A stretch of DNA of 64,000 nucleotides from Streptomyces sp. NBC_00178 (GTDB taxonomy: Bacteria; Actinomycetota; Actinomycetes; Streptomycetales; Streptomycetaceae). The position numbers and the translations under genes are program-made. The notes under the pieces are model-generated. The model saw only the letters and a list, made by a program, of their open reading frames with translations. It ran no database searches and was not told where the DNA came from. Every line of letters begins with the position of its first letter. The stretch's first letter is position 1. The stretch covers positions 4,741,501 through 4,805,500 of the forward strand of contig NZ_CP108143.1 of assembly GCF_036206005.1 (NCBI RefSeq). The letters are read 5' to 3'. This document shows positions 19,259 to 28,249 of this stretch, piece after piece.

Positions 19259-20540
19259 GGACACGGGGCGCGGGGGATCCGCGGGAGGCTCCACACTGCT
19301 GTCCGGGGCTCGGGACGCCGACCGGGGGAGGCCGTACGCCGAGGGCGACCCGATCCTGGAGGTACGCGGCCTGGTCAAGCACTTTCCGCTGACCCGGGGC
19401 ATCCTCTTCCAGAAGCAGATCGGCGCGGTCAAGGCCGTCGACGGCGTGGACTTCGACCTGGCGGCCGGCGAGACGCTCGGCATCGTGGGGGAGTCCGGCT
19501 GCGGCAAGTCGACCGTCGCCAAGATGCTCGTGCACCTGGAGCCGCCGACCGGCGGTGTCATCCGCTACAAGGGCGACGACGTCACCAAGCTGTCCGGCCG
19601 CGCCCTGAGGGCGGTGCGCCGCAACATCCAGATGGTGTTCCAGGACCCGTACACCTCGCTGAACCCGCGCATGACGGTCGGCGACATCATCGGCGAACCG
19701 TACGAGATCCACCCCGAGGTCGCGCCCAAGGGGAGCCGCCGGCAGAAGGTGCAGGACCTGCTGGACGTCGTGGGGCTGAACCCGGAGTACATCAACCGCT
19801 ATCCGCACCAGTTCTCCGGCGGCCAGCGCCAGCGCATCGGCATCGCCCGCGGCCTCGCCCTCAACCCCGAGATCATCGTGGCGGACGAACCGGTCTCCGC
19901 GCTCGACGTCTCCGTGCAGGCCCAGGTCGTGAACCTGCTGGACCGGCTCCAGGCCGAATTCAGTCTGAGCTTCATCTTCATCGCGCACGACCTGTCGATC
20001 GTCCGGCACATCTCGGACCGGGTCGGCGTCATGTACCTCGGGCGCATCGTCGAGGTCGGCACCGACTCGGAGATCTACGACCACCCCACGCACCCCTACA
20101 CCCAGGCGCTGCTCTCCGCCGTGCCGGTGCCCGATCCGACCGCGCGCGCCCACCGCGAGCGGATCATCCTCCACGGCGACGTGCCGTCCCCGGCGAACAT
20201 CCCGTCCGGCTGCCGCTTCCGTACCCGGTGCTGGAAGGCGCAGGAGCGGTGCGAGCTGGAGGTGCCGCTGCTGGCGGTGCCGGCGGTGTTCCGGGACACG
20301 GACACGCCGGCGCGGCACGACTCGGCCTGTCACTTCGCCGAGGAGAAGCAGGTCGTGCCGACGGAAGGTCTCCTCCGGACGCCGGAGCCCGCGGACGCGC
20401 CGCCGTCCCTGGACAAGGGCGACCAGGGGGACGCGGGAACGGCTGCCTCCGCAGCCCCCCAGGAGCCGGGGGAGCCCGGGGGGTCCGCGGAGCCCGGAGC
20501 GCCCGGGGAGCCCGGTCCCCGGGATGAGCGGGAGCGGTGA
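19248..20540 (+). CDS. OppF-type peptide ABC ATPase with Pro/Gly-rich tail, cluster 2
   Basis: A 430-aa ATPase. Walker A is GESGCGKST, signature FSGGQRQR, Walker B IIVADEPVSALDV, switch FIAHDLSIV. The Cys extension (SGCRFRTRCW) is as in the paralogue at 13314. Unlike that paralogue it continues for about 50 further residues rich in Pro, Gly, Ala and Glu (repeats such as EPGxPG), which look disordered. The ATG at 19248 overlaps the preceding gene. Operon ends at the hairpin 20641-20676. Confidence 0.92.
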   Translation: MHAEDTGRGGSAGGSTLLSGARDADRGRPYAEGDPILEVRGLVKHFPLTRGILFQKQIGAVKAVDGVDFDLAAGETLGIVGESGCGKSTVAKMLVHLEPPTGGVIRYKGDDVTKLSGRALRAVRRNIQMVFQDPYTSLNPRMTVGDIIGEPYEIHPEVAPKGSRRQKVQDLLDVVGLNPEYINRYPHQFSGGQRQRIGIARGLALNPEIIVADEPVSALDVSVQAQVVNLLDRLQAEFSLSFIFIAHDLSIVRHISDRVGVMYLGRIVEVGTDSEIYDHPTHPYTQALLSAVPVPDPTARAHRERIILHGDVPSPANIPSGCRFRTRCWKAQERCELEVPLLAVPAVFRDTDTPARHDSACHFAEEKQVVPTEGLLRTPEPADAPPSLDKGDQGDAGTAASAAPQEPGEPGGSAEPGAPGEPGPRDERER

Positions 20541-20640
20541 AAGGCCCTCACCTGCGTTAACACACAGGCAACTTGACCGTCGCCGCTCCGATATACGGAC
20601 GCTCCACCATGGACGACGTACGGCCGTGCGGGTGCCGTGA

Positions 20641-20676
20641 ACCGGCCGGGGCGCCCCTCGTGGCGTCCCGGCCGGT
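20641..20676 (+). terminator. Terminator after importer cluster 2
   Basis: 15-bp stem 20641-20655 / 20662-20676 with one G-U pair and a 6-nt loop, 100 nt after the stop of the last ATPase. Confidence 0.7.
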
Positions 20677-20742
20677 TACCCGTGTCCGCCCCGCCCCACA
20701 GGCCCCCTTGTCCGCCCGCGGACGGCGGAGGAGTATCGCGGG

Positions 20743-21864
20743 GTGATACTCACGCGGGGAGCCAGAATCACCGGGGCCGTGCTGCTGGCCGTGCTCGCGG
20801 CCGTGGTCGGCGGCTGGATCGTGCGGGACCTCCGGGTCGTGGGGGAGCCGCTGGACCTGCTGCGGTACTGGGCGGGTTACACCGACGCGCGGCCGGAGGG
20901 GCTGCCCGCCACCCTGCAGGCCGATCCGGTGCTGTTCCTCGTCTACGTCGTCGCGCTGATCGCCGCGCTGCGCTCGTCCGTGGCGGCCACCACCCTCGTC
21001 ACCACCGGCATCGTCACCTTCGTACTCCGCCTCCCCGGTGTCTGGATCATCGGCGCATCCTGGATGGACCAGCGGTACGGCGACGAACTGCGCACCCGCG
21101 CCCTCATCGGGACCTTCGTCGCCCTCGCCGCGGGCCTCGCGCTGATCGTCACCGGTGCGGCCGGCCGCAGGCAGCCCGCGGACGCCTGCGAACCGCTGCC
21201 CACCGGGCCGGGCCAGGGCGCCGGCGTGACCGCGTTCCTGGCGCTCGGCATCTCGGGGGCGGTCCTGATCGCCTGGGAGGTGCGCCAGTTCGTCACGCTG
21301 CCCTCCGCGCTCTATCCCGACTGGTTCATCGGCGGGCGCGTCATCCGGACCGGGCTGACCGCCGCCCCGCCCGGCTGGAGCAGCGTGGTGCTCGCGGTGC
21401 TGTGCCTCGTGGTGGCGTGGACCGCGCTCTTCCGTGCCGTCCACGCCCGGCCCCTGGGCATGATCCTCGGGGCGTTCCTCCTGGTGTCGGGTGCCACCGG
21501 GACCGCCCGGGCCTTCCACCACGGAATGACGGACCGTTTCGGCGACCTCGGGGCCGAGCAGCAGCTCATCGTGCTCACCTCGGTCCTGCTGCTCCTCACC
21601 GGGGCGGCGGCCCTGCTGGTCCTCGTGCGCCGGGGCCCACAGGACGCCGACGGCCGGAACCAGGGCTACGGCGGCTACGGCCACCCGCCCGCCGGAACAC
21701 CCGGGTACGGCTATCCGCGGGGCGGGGCTCCCGGTTACGGCTATCCGCAGGGAGGGACGCCCGGATACGGCTACCCGCAGGGAGGGACGCCCGGGTACGG
21801 CTACCCGCCGGGCGGCGGTGGCGCGAACCCGCCGCCGCCCGCGTCGCCGCCGCCGGCCTGGTGA
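20743..21864 (+). CDS. Multi-pass membrane protein with GYGYP repeat tail
   Basis: A 373-aa protein of no family I recognise. GTG start with GGAGGAG upstream. About 8 hydrophobic segments fill residues 1-300 (first at ITGAVLLAVLAAVVGGWIV, last at LIVLTSVLLLLTGAAALLVLV). The remaining cytoplasmic tail is Gly/Tyr/Pro-rich, with four 10-residue repeats of the type GGTPGYGYPQ encoded by 30-bp tandem DNA repeats at 21691-21810. Such tails are common in actinobacterial membrane proteins, but a specific function cannot be given. Confidence 0.8.
   Translation: MILTRGARITGAVLLAVLAAVVGGWIVRDLRVVGEPLDLLRYWAGYTDARPEGLPATLQADPVLFLVYVVALIAALRSSVAATTLVTTGIVTFVLRLPGVWIIGASWMDQRYGDELRTRALIGTFVALAAGLALIVTGAAGRRQPADACEPLPTGPGQGAGVTAFLALGISGAVLIAWEVRQFVTLPSALYPDWFIGGRVIRTGLTAAPPGWSSVVLAVLCLVVAWTALFRAVHARPLGMILGAFLLVSGATGTARAFHHGMTDRFGDLGAEQQLIVLTSVLLLLTGAAALLVLVRRGPQDADGRNQGYGGYGHPPAGTPGYGYPRGGAPGYGYPQGGTPGYGYPQGGTPGYGYPPGGGGANPPPPASPPPAW
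21691..21810 (+). repeat. Four 30-bp tandem repeats in coding sequence
   Basis: Units at 21691, 21721, 21751 and 21781, each encoding a version of GGTPGYGYPQ. Units 3 and 4 are nearly identical, consistent with recent slippage or unequal exchange. They keep the reading frame. Confidence 0.85.
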
Positions 21865-21885
21865 AGTGCCCCCGGCGACAGCCCC

Positions 21886-24012
21886 CTACGCCCGGGGCAG
21901 CCCCAGCGAACGCCTGAGGAAGTCCACCTGGAGCAGAAGCAGGTTCTCGGCCACCTGTTCCTGCGGCGTCATGTGCGTCACCCCGCTCAGCGGCAGCACC
22001 TCGTGCGGACGGCCTGCCGAGAGCAGTGCGGAGGAGAGCCGCAGGGCGTGGGCGACCACCACGTTGTCGTCCGCGAGCCCGTGCACGATCATCATCGGCC
22101 GTGCGGGGCCGGCCGGCTCGGAGAGCCCCTCGTCGGTCACCAGCGAACTGCGGGCGTAGACCTCCGGCTGCGCCGCCGGGTCGCCGAGGCAGCGCTCGGT
22201 GTAGTGCGTGTCGTACAGCCGCCAGTCCGCCACCGGGGCCCCGACGACGGCCGCGTGGAACACGTCCGGGCGGCGCAGGACCGCGAGCGCGGAGAGGTAG
22301 CCGCCGAACGACCAGCCGCGCACGGCGACCTTCGAGAGGTCCAGCGGGAACCGCTCCGCCAGCGCGTGCAGCGCCTCGACCTGGTCGTCGAGGGTGAGGG
22401 TGAAGTCGTCCCTGACGGCCTTCTCCCAGCCGGGCGAACGTCCCGGCGCGCCCCGGCCGTCCGCGACGACCACGGCGAATCCCTGGTCGGCGAACCACTG
22501 GGACGTGAGGTGCGGGTTGTGGGCGGCGACGACCCGCCGCCCGTGAGGGCCGCCGTACGGATCCATCAGCACCGGAAGCGGACCGTCGGAATCCGTGTAG
22601 CCGGAGGGGAGCAGCACGGCGCACGGGATACGTCGTGCGCCCCCCTCCGTCAGGTGCACCCGGGCCGAGAGGACCGGCTCCTGGGCGAGGTTCGCGACGG
22701 TGGCGATCCGCCTGCCGTCCCCCAGTACCCGTACCGCCGTACCGGGGTGCTCCAGCGAGGCGGACACCAGCACCGTGATCCTGCCCGAGCGCACCGCGGA
22801 GTGCACCCCGGCGCCCTCGCTGACCCGCTCGACGCCCAGCTCGTTGACCCGGTACACGTGGCTCTGCCCGGTCTCCGGGTCCGCAGCGCCCTCCCCGGCC
22901 GTCGCCTGCACCAGGATGTCCGACTCCCCGATGTCCAGCACCGCCTGGATGTGCAGCCGGTCCCCGGTCAGCAGTCTGTCGCCGACCGCGAGCACCCGGG
23001 CGCCGGCCTCGTCGGCGATCCTCACCAGGCGCCCGTCCGGGGCCCAGGCGGGCACCCCGGCGAAAAGATCAAGCCAGATGTCGTCCTCGTCGACGTGCAC
23101 CGTGCGCGTGGCGCCGCTCTCCGGGTCGACGGCGAGATGGAGCTGGCTGCGCTGGTCGCGCGCCTGCACGAGGAGCAGCGGCGCCCCGTTCGACGACCAG
23201 TGCACGCGGGCCAGGTAGGGGAAGCGCGAGCGGTCCCACACGACCTCCGTACGGTTCCCCTCAAGGTCCGTCACGAACAGCGTCACCTCCGCGTTGGCCG
23301 TCCCGGCCGCCGGATAACCCACCTCGGCGGGCCTGCTGCCGGGGTGCGCCGGATCGGCGATCCACCACCGCTGGACGGCGCTGTCGTCGACCCGGGCGAC
23401 CAGCAGGCGGTCCGAGTCCGGCGACCACCAGAAACCCCGGTAGCGGCTCATCTCCTCGGCCGCGACGAACTCCGCGAGACCGTACGAGGTGTGCGCGTCC
23501 TCCGGCTCGGCGAGCACGCGGTCGCTCTCGCCCTGTGCGCCGACCACGCGCAACGCGCCCCGGACCACGTAGGCGACGTGCCGGCCGTCGGGGGAGGGCC
23601 GCGGGTCGATCACCGGGCCCGGTACCGGCAGGGCGCGCGCGGTGCCCGCCCTCAACTCCGCGACGTACGCCCTCCCGGAGAGCGTGAAGGCGGCCAACTC
23701 CGCCGCGTCGTCGACGGCGTAGCCCACGATGCCGGCCGAGCCCTCCCTGGTCCGCTCGCGGCGTGCCCGCTCCTGCGGCGACAGCTTCTCCGCCGAACCG
23801 CCGAGCAGGGCGGAGGGGTCGGCGGCGACCCGCTCCTCACCCGTCCCCGTGTCCAGCACCATGAGCCGGTTCGCACGGTCGGTGCCGGAGGCCGACCTGA
23901 GGAACATCACCCGCGTCCCATCCGGTGAGACGGTGAACGCCCGCGGTGCGCCGAGAGTGAACCTCTGGGTCCGGGCGTGCTGGCGGGGAAAAGACAGCTT
24001 CTGCGAGGTCAT
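21886..24012 (-). CDS. S9 family prolyl oligopeptidase / dipeptidyl peptidase IV-like
   Basis: A 708-aa cytoplasmic peptidase; ATG at 24012 gives MTSQKLSFPRQHARTQRF. The N-terminal beta-propeller of the DPP IV type occupies roughly residues 30-470. It contains the EEMSRYRGFWWSPDSDRLL segment whose Glu pair binds the substrate amino terminus in this family. The alpha/beta-hydrolase domain follows: catalytic Ser about 568 (GWSFGGY), Asp about 648 (HGLADDNV) and His about 680 (GVTHM). No signal peptide is visible. It is convergent with the membrane protein upstream and lies next to peptide importers, so cleavage of imported proline peptides is a reasonable guess. Confidence 0.9.
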   Translation of the reverse strand: MTSQKLSFPRQHARTQRFTLGAPRAFTVSPDGTRVMFLRSASGTDRANRLMVLDTGTGEERVAADPSALLGGSAEKLSPQERARRERTREGSAGIVGYAVDDAAELAAFTLSGRAYVAELRAGTARALPVPGPVIDPRPSPDGRHVAYVVRGALRVVGAQGESDRVLAEPEDAHTSYGLAEFVAAEEMSRYRGFWWSPDSDRLLVARVDDSAVQRWWIADPAHPGSRPAEVGYPAAGTANAEVTLFVTDLEGNRTEVVWDRSRFPYLARVHWSSNGAPLLLVQARDQRSQLHLAVDPESGATRTVHVDEDDIWLDLFAGVPAWAPDGRLVRIADEAGARVLAVGDRLLTGDRLHIQAVLDIGESDILVQATAGEGAADPETGQSHVYRVNELGVERVSEGAGVHSAVRSGRITVLVSASLEHPGTAVRVLGDGRRIATVANLAQEPVLSARVHLTEGGARRIPCAVLLPSGYTDSDGPLPVLMDPYGGPHGRRVVAAHNPHLTSQWFADQGFAVVVADGRGAPGRSPGWEKAVRDDFTLTLDDQVEALHALAERFPLDLSKVAVRGWSFGGYLSALAVLRRPDVFHAAVVGAPVADWRLYDTHYTERCLGDPAAQPEVYARSSLVTDEGLSEPAGPARPMMIVHGLADDNVVVAHALRLSSALLSAGRPHEVLPLSGVTHMTPQEQVAENLLLLQVDFLRRSLGLPRA

Positions 24013-24178
24013 GGCCCCGAACCTAGCCCTCGGGGGGCGGTCCGTGCGCCCCTCGTGCTGCTGTGCCCCGATCAATGCGTCGGCACGGATAGTTATGATC
24101 CGTAGCGCTCGGTGGGTATGAACCTGCTGGCTCCATGTGTGCTGCCCGTCCCGACCGTACTGATGGAGGTGAACCGCC

Positions 24179-24373
24179 GTGGCACTCTCGATTTCGGCGG
24201 TGGTGCTGCTGGCGATCGTCGTCTTCCTGCTGATCCGGAAATCCGGACTCAAGGGCGGACACGCGGTGGTCTGCATGTTGCTCGGGTTCTACCTGGCGAG
24301 CTCGTCGATCGCACCGACCATCTCGGAGGTGACGTCGAACGTGGCAGGGATGATCGGGGGCATCAAGTTCTGA
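24179..24373 (+). CDS. 64-aa conserved actinobacterial membrane protein
   Basis: GTG start after GGAGGT. The product has an N-terminal transmembrane helix (SISAVVLLAIVVFLLI), a short basic loop RKSGLKGGH, a second hydrophobic segment (VVCMLLGFYLAS), and a tail ending SNVAGMIGGIKF. I recall near-identical small proteins in many Streptomyces genomes but know of no function. It lies between the divergent S9 peptidase and mshB, without clear coupling to either. Confidence 0.75.
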   Translation: MALSISAVVLLAIVVFLLIRKSGLKGGHAVVCMLLGFYLASSSIAPTISEVTSNVAGMIGGIKF

Positions 24374-24444
24374 CCGGTGCGCGGTGCGCCCCGGAACCCG
24401 TGGGGTGTGCGGCCCGGGGGGCCGGCGGCTCGTAGGGTGGTCCC

Positions 24445-25365
24445 ATGAAGGACCTTCCCCGCCGCCGTCTGCTCCTGGTGCACGCGCACCCCGACGACGA
24501 GTCGATCAACAACGGCGCCACCATGGCCAGGTACGCCGCCGAGGGCGCCCACGTCGCCCTGGTGACCTGCACCCTCGGCGAGGAGGGCGAGGTCATCCCG
24601 CCGGACCTCGCGCACCTGGCCTCGGACCGTGACGGCGGCCTGGGCGCCCACCGCACCGGCGAACTCGCCGCCGCGATGCGGGAGCTCGGCGTCACCGACC
24701 ACCGCTTCCTGGGCGGCCCCGGCCGGTACCGCGACTCCGGGATGATGGGCACCGAGCAGAACCACCGGCCCGGCGCCTTCTGGGCCGCAGACCCCGACGA
24801 GGCGGCCGGCCCCCTCGTCGGAGTGATCCGCACCCTGCGCCCCCAGGTCCTCGTCACGTACGACCCCGACGGCGGCTACGGCCACCCCGACCACGTCCAG
24901 GCGCACCGCGTCGCGATGCGGGCGGCCGAGCTGGCCGCCGATCCCGGGTACGACGCCGGTTCCGGCGCCCCGCACACCATCGCCAAGATCTACTGGAACA
25001 GGGTGCCGCGGGGGGTGGCCGAGGAACTGTTCGCCCGGCTGCGCGAGACGCGGCCGGACGCCTTCCCGGGGATCGCCGCGATCGACGACGTACCCGGTGT
25101 CGTGGACGACGCGGAGATCACGACGGAGATCGACGGCTCGGCGTACGCCGCGGCGAAGACCGCGGCCATGCGGGCGCACGCCACGCAGATCGCCGTGGAC
25201 GGACCGTTCTTCGCGCTGTCGAACGACCTCGGGCAGCCCCTCTTCACGACCGAGTACTACCAGTTGGTGCGGGGAGTGCCGGGCGGAGCCGACGGTGGCA
25301 GGGAGCACGACCTCTTCGCGGGCGTGCCGGACGACGCGGCCCACGCACCGGGAGCACGGTCATGA
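24445..25365 (+). CDS. mshB: N-acetyl-glucosaminyl-inositol deacetylase MshB (mycothiol)
   Basis: A 306-aa zinc amidohydrolase of the GlcNAc-PI de-N-acetylase family. It deacetylates GlcNAc-Ins, the second committed step of mycothiol synthesis. The metal/catalytic motif AHPDDES covers residues 14-20 and the second His motif is YGHPDHVQAHR. Length and motifs match MshB rather than the related Mca (which would read similarly but acts on mycothiol S-conjugates). The ATG lies 6 nt after a TAGGGT box, so it may be leaderless. The stop overlaps the next gene (ATGA). Confidence 0.9.
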   Translation: MKDLPRRRLLLVHAHPDDESINNGATMARYAAEGAHVALVTCTLGEEGEVIPPDLAHLASDRDGGLGAHRTGELAAAMRELGVTDHRFLGGPGRYRDSGMMGTEQNHRPGAFWAADPDEAAGPLVGVIRTLRPQVLVTYDPDGGYGHPDHVQAHRVAMRAAELAADPGYDAGSGAPHTIAKIYWNRVPRGVAEELFARLRETRPDAFPGIAAIDDVPGVVDDAEITTEIDGSAYAAAKTAAMRAHATQIAVDGPFFALSNDLGQPLFTTEYYQLVRGVPGGADGGREHDLFAGVPDDAAHAPGARS

Positions 25366-25823
25366 GCAGCCGGCAGAGGCCGCGCGCCTCGTCCGAGTCG
25401 CCGCGCACCAACGCCCCGCCGAGGAGCCCGGCGCCCACCGGTATGGCCGCGCCGCCGAACCCGGCGCGGATCCCCGTGTACGTGGGCCTGGTGGTCCTGG
25501 GCGCCGCCGTCGGACTCGCGGGCACGCTCGTCCAGGCGGCCCTGTTCCCGGGCGGGTTGCTGCTCGCCCTCGCCGCCTCGGCCGGACTGTTCTACGGCGG
25601 CCGGGTGCTGACCGGGACACAGCTCGGCGCCCTGGTGCCTGCGGTGGGCTGGTTCGTCTGCGTCGTCCTGCTGCTGGGCGGGCGCCCCGAAGGCGACTAC
25701 GTCTTCGGCGAGGAGATCGGCCTGGCGCTCTTCCTGCTCGGCGGAATGGCGGTCGCTGTGATGTGTGCCACGATGTCGCGGCTCCCATTTCAGGCCAACG
25801 ACACCGGCCGACCTGGCACATGA
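25362..25823 (+). CDS. DUF6113-like small membrane protein coupled to mshB
   Basis: A 153-aa protein with a 35-residue Pro/Ser/Arg-rich cytoplasmic N-terminus and four hydrophobic segments (IPVYVGLVVLGAAVGLAGTL, LLALAASAGLFYGG, LVPAVGWFVCVVLLLGG, IGLALFLLGGMAVAVM). The start codon overlaps the mshB stop, so it is translated with mshB. I associate it with DUF6113, seen in this position in streptomycetes. No function is known to me. Confidence 0.75.
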   Translation: MSSRQRPRASSESPRTNAPPRSPAPTGMAAPPNPARIPVYVGLVVLGAAVGLAGTLVQAALFPGGLLLALAASAGLFYGGRVLTGTQLGALVPAVGWFVCVVLLLGGRPEGDYVFGEEIGLALFLLGGMAVAVMCATMSRLPFQANDTGRPGT

Positions 25824-25998
25824 TGTGGTATGTCCGCCTCCGGATTGCTCCCCCGCCGGGTGATGGGTGCATCCTTGATTCCCCCGCGCGCGGAGAGTCT
25901 TACGGTGGCGGCCAGTATGGTGGTGCGCGCGCCGAGCCGTCCCCTGGCCTGCGACATGGGGGAAGTACGGGCGGCGGAGCCAATCGGGAGAACCTGCT

Positions 25999-28089
25999 TT
26001 GAGTCGTGAAACTGACAGTTCGTCCTCCGGCCCCCAGGGGCGCGGCGGAGCCGCGTACCCGTCGGGTACGCCGCCGTACGGATCACGCCAGTATCCGTCG
26101 CTGCACCCGTCACAGGACGGGCCGGACGGCACTCCGGAGCCTGCGGATCCGCCTCAGCCCGAGGAGCCCAGAACAGAGACGACGCTGACGACGCGCATCC
26201 GGATCAACATCCCCGGCTCGCGTCCGATCCCGCCTGTCGTGATGCGTACGCCGATGAGCGAGACGGACGCCTCCGGCGGACGTCCGGCCGGCGAGCGGAC
26301 CGGCAGCACGCCCAAGCCCGGCGCCTCCGCGCCGTCCCCCGGCACGTCGGTGCCCGGTGCCGCGGCCGGTGACGGCGCCCCGGCCGCCGAGGCCCCCGCC
26401 GAGAAGCCGGCGCGGGAGAAGAGCGGCAGCGACTGGTTCGCACCGCGCAAGGCTCCGGCCCCGCCCCAGGGTTCCGCGCCGGCCACGCAACCGGGACCGC
26501 CCGGAGCGGGCTCCACGGGCCCCGCCTCCGGGGATCCCTCGGGCGCGGGCCGGGGCCCCGGCCCCGCGCCGACGCCGCCCCGCGTGGACTCGCCGTACTT
26601 CTCGGACGGTCCACAGCAGCCGGGCGCACGGCAGGGCGGCAGCGGCCTCGACGGGATCGGCGCGGGCGGTCCCGGCGGCCCGCTGACCACGCCCGGCCCC
26701 GGTGCACGGCAGCCGGGCGGCCCCGGCCCGTCCGGTCCCACCACCGGCCCGGTCACGGGGAGTTCCTCCCTGACGCCGAACCTCGACAACTTCCCGGGCG
26801 GTCCGGCGGGCCCGGGCGGCCCGTCCGGCGGCCGTCCCGGCGGTCCCGGTGGTCCCGGCGGTCCCGGGGGTCCCGGTGCGGTGCCGCCGCGGATGTCCGA
26901 CGACACCGCGATCCTCACCCCCCAGACCCCGGTGCCCGGCCTCGGCCAGGTCCCCGGCGGCAACGTGTCGGGTGACACGCTCACCAGCGGGATCCCCGTC
27001 ATCCCGTCGGGGTCCCGCCCTGCCTTCCCCGGCGGTCCCGGTGCGGTCCGGCCGTCCGACGGCCAGGGCCGCGGACCGGCGGACCCGGGCGCCCACGTGC
27101 CCGCGCCCCGGCCCGCCCCGAAGCCCGCGCCGCCCGCGAAGAAGGGCCGCTCCAAGCCGGTCCTCCTCGGTGCGGCCGTCGTCGTGCTGCTCGGCGTGGC
27201 CTACGGTGCCGGGCTGCTGATGAACCACTCCGAGGTGCCCAAGGGCACCACGGTGCTCGGCGTCGACATCGGCGGCGGCACCAAGGAGGAGGCGGTCACC
27301 AAGCTCGACGCCGCCTTCGGCAAGCGCGCCCAGGCGCCTCTCAGGCTGTCCGTGGACGGCAAGGAGGAGGAGCTCGCCCCGGACAAGGCCGGTCTCACCC
27401 TGGACAGCCAGGAGACCGTCCGCGGCGCCGCGGGCAGCGACTACAACCCGGTCTCCGTGATCGGCTCCCTGTTCGGCGGGGCACGCCCCGCCGACCCGGT
27501 GATCCCGGTCGACGAGGAGAAGCTCGGGGTCGCGCTCACCGACCTGGCGGGCGTCTCCGGTTCGGCCAACGACGGCACGATCAGGTTCGAGCCGAACAAG
27601 GCCGTCGCCGTGCCCGGCAAGGCGGGCAAGTCGCTCGACGTCAACCGTTCGATGGTCTCGGTGCGCGACGCCTACCGCGCCCAGGTCCAGACCGGCAAGG
27701 CGGCCGTCGTCGAACTGCCCGTCGCCGCGACCGAGCCGACCATCGGCCAGGCCGAACTGGACCGGGCCATGAAGGAGTTCGCGGAGCCCGCGATGTCCGG
27801 TCTGGTGACGATCAACGCCGGCCCGAAGAAGATCGACTTCGGGCCCGCCCGGTCGCTGCCGCAGATCCTGTCCATGAAGCCGGTCGACGGCCGGCTCGTC
27901 GAGGTCTACGACAAGAAGGCCATCGACACCCTGCTGGACGGCGTCTTCGACGGCGTGATGATCACCAAGGCCGACGGTACGAAGCACCAGGTCGGCCCGG
28001 ACGACGTCGCCCACGCCATGCAGGGGGCGCTGCTCGGCAAGACCAAGGCCGAGCGGACCGTCACGATCGACCTGAGCGGCGAGGGCTGA
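25999..28089 (+). CDS. Proline-rich membrane-anchored protein with YoaR-like domain
   Basis: A 696-aa protein with a TTG start (GGGAG 8 nt upstream). Residues 1-375 are disordered and extremely rich in Pro, Gly and Ser (GGPGGPGG runs). One transmembrane helix lies near 386-405 (PVLLGAAVVVLLGVAYGAGLL). The extracytoplasmic part begins with VPKGTTVLGVDIGGGTKEEAVTKL, the signature of the YoaR/PG_binding_4 putative peptidoglycan-binding family, followed by a second domain with two similar alpha/beta stretches. Topology suggests a cell-wall-interacting protein with a long cytoplasmic tail. Terminator at 28110-28145. Confidence 0.8.
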   Translation: MSRETDSSSSGPQGRGGAAYPSGTPPYGSRQYPSLHPSQDGPDGTPEPADPPQPEEPRTETTLTTRIRINIPGSRPIPPVVMRTPMSETDASGGRPAGERTGSTPKPGASAPSPGTSVPGAAAGDGAPAAEAPAEKPAREKSGSDWFAPRKAPAPPQGSAPATQPGPPGAGSTGPASGDPSGAGRGPGPAPTPPRVDSPYFSDGPQQPGARQGGSGLDGIGAGGPGGPLTTPGPGARQPGGPGPSGPTTGPVTGSSSLTPNLDNFPGGPAGPGGPSGGRPGGPGGPGGPGGPGAVPPRMSDDTAILTPQTPVPGLGQVPGGNVSGDTLTSGIPVIPSGSRPAFPGGPGAVRPSDGQGRGPADPGAHVPAPRPAPKPAPPAKKGRSKPVLLGAAVVVLLGVAYGAGLLMNHSEVPKGTTVLGVDIGGGTKEEAVTKLDAAFGKRAQAPLRLSVDGKEEELAPDKAGLTLDSQETVRGAAGSDYNPVSVIGSLFGGARPADPVIPVDEEKLGVALTDLAGVSGSANDGTIRFEPNKAVAVPGKAGKSLDVNRSMVSVRDAYRAQVQTGKAAVVELPVAATEPTIGQAELDRAMKEFAEPAMSGLVTINAGPKKIDFGPARSLPQILSMKPVDGRLVEVYDKKAIDTLLDGVFDGVMITKADGTKHQVGPDDVAHAMQGALLGKTKAERTVTIDLSGEG

Positions 28090-28109
28090 TCCCGCGAGCC
28101 GCACCCGCC

Positions 28110-28145
28110 GGCCGCCCCCGCCCGGACCCGCGGGCGGGGGCGGCC
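28110..28145 (+). terminator. Terminator after YoaR-like gene
   Basis: Perfect 15-bp stem 28110-28124 / 28131-28145 with loop GACCCG, 20 nt after the stop. Confidence 0.8.
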
Positions 28146-28249
28146 GTGGTTCCGGCCCCGGACGCGGCGCGTACGGGGCTCCGGACGCGCCGGTGCGGGA
28201 CCGTCTCCGTACCGGCTCGCGAAGAGCACCGCTGAAAGAGGAGGAACCT

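Noticed and set aside
21691..21810. CRISPR-like array of 30-bp repeats
   Set aside because: Repeats are contiguous without spacers and encode an in-frame peptide repeat.
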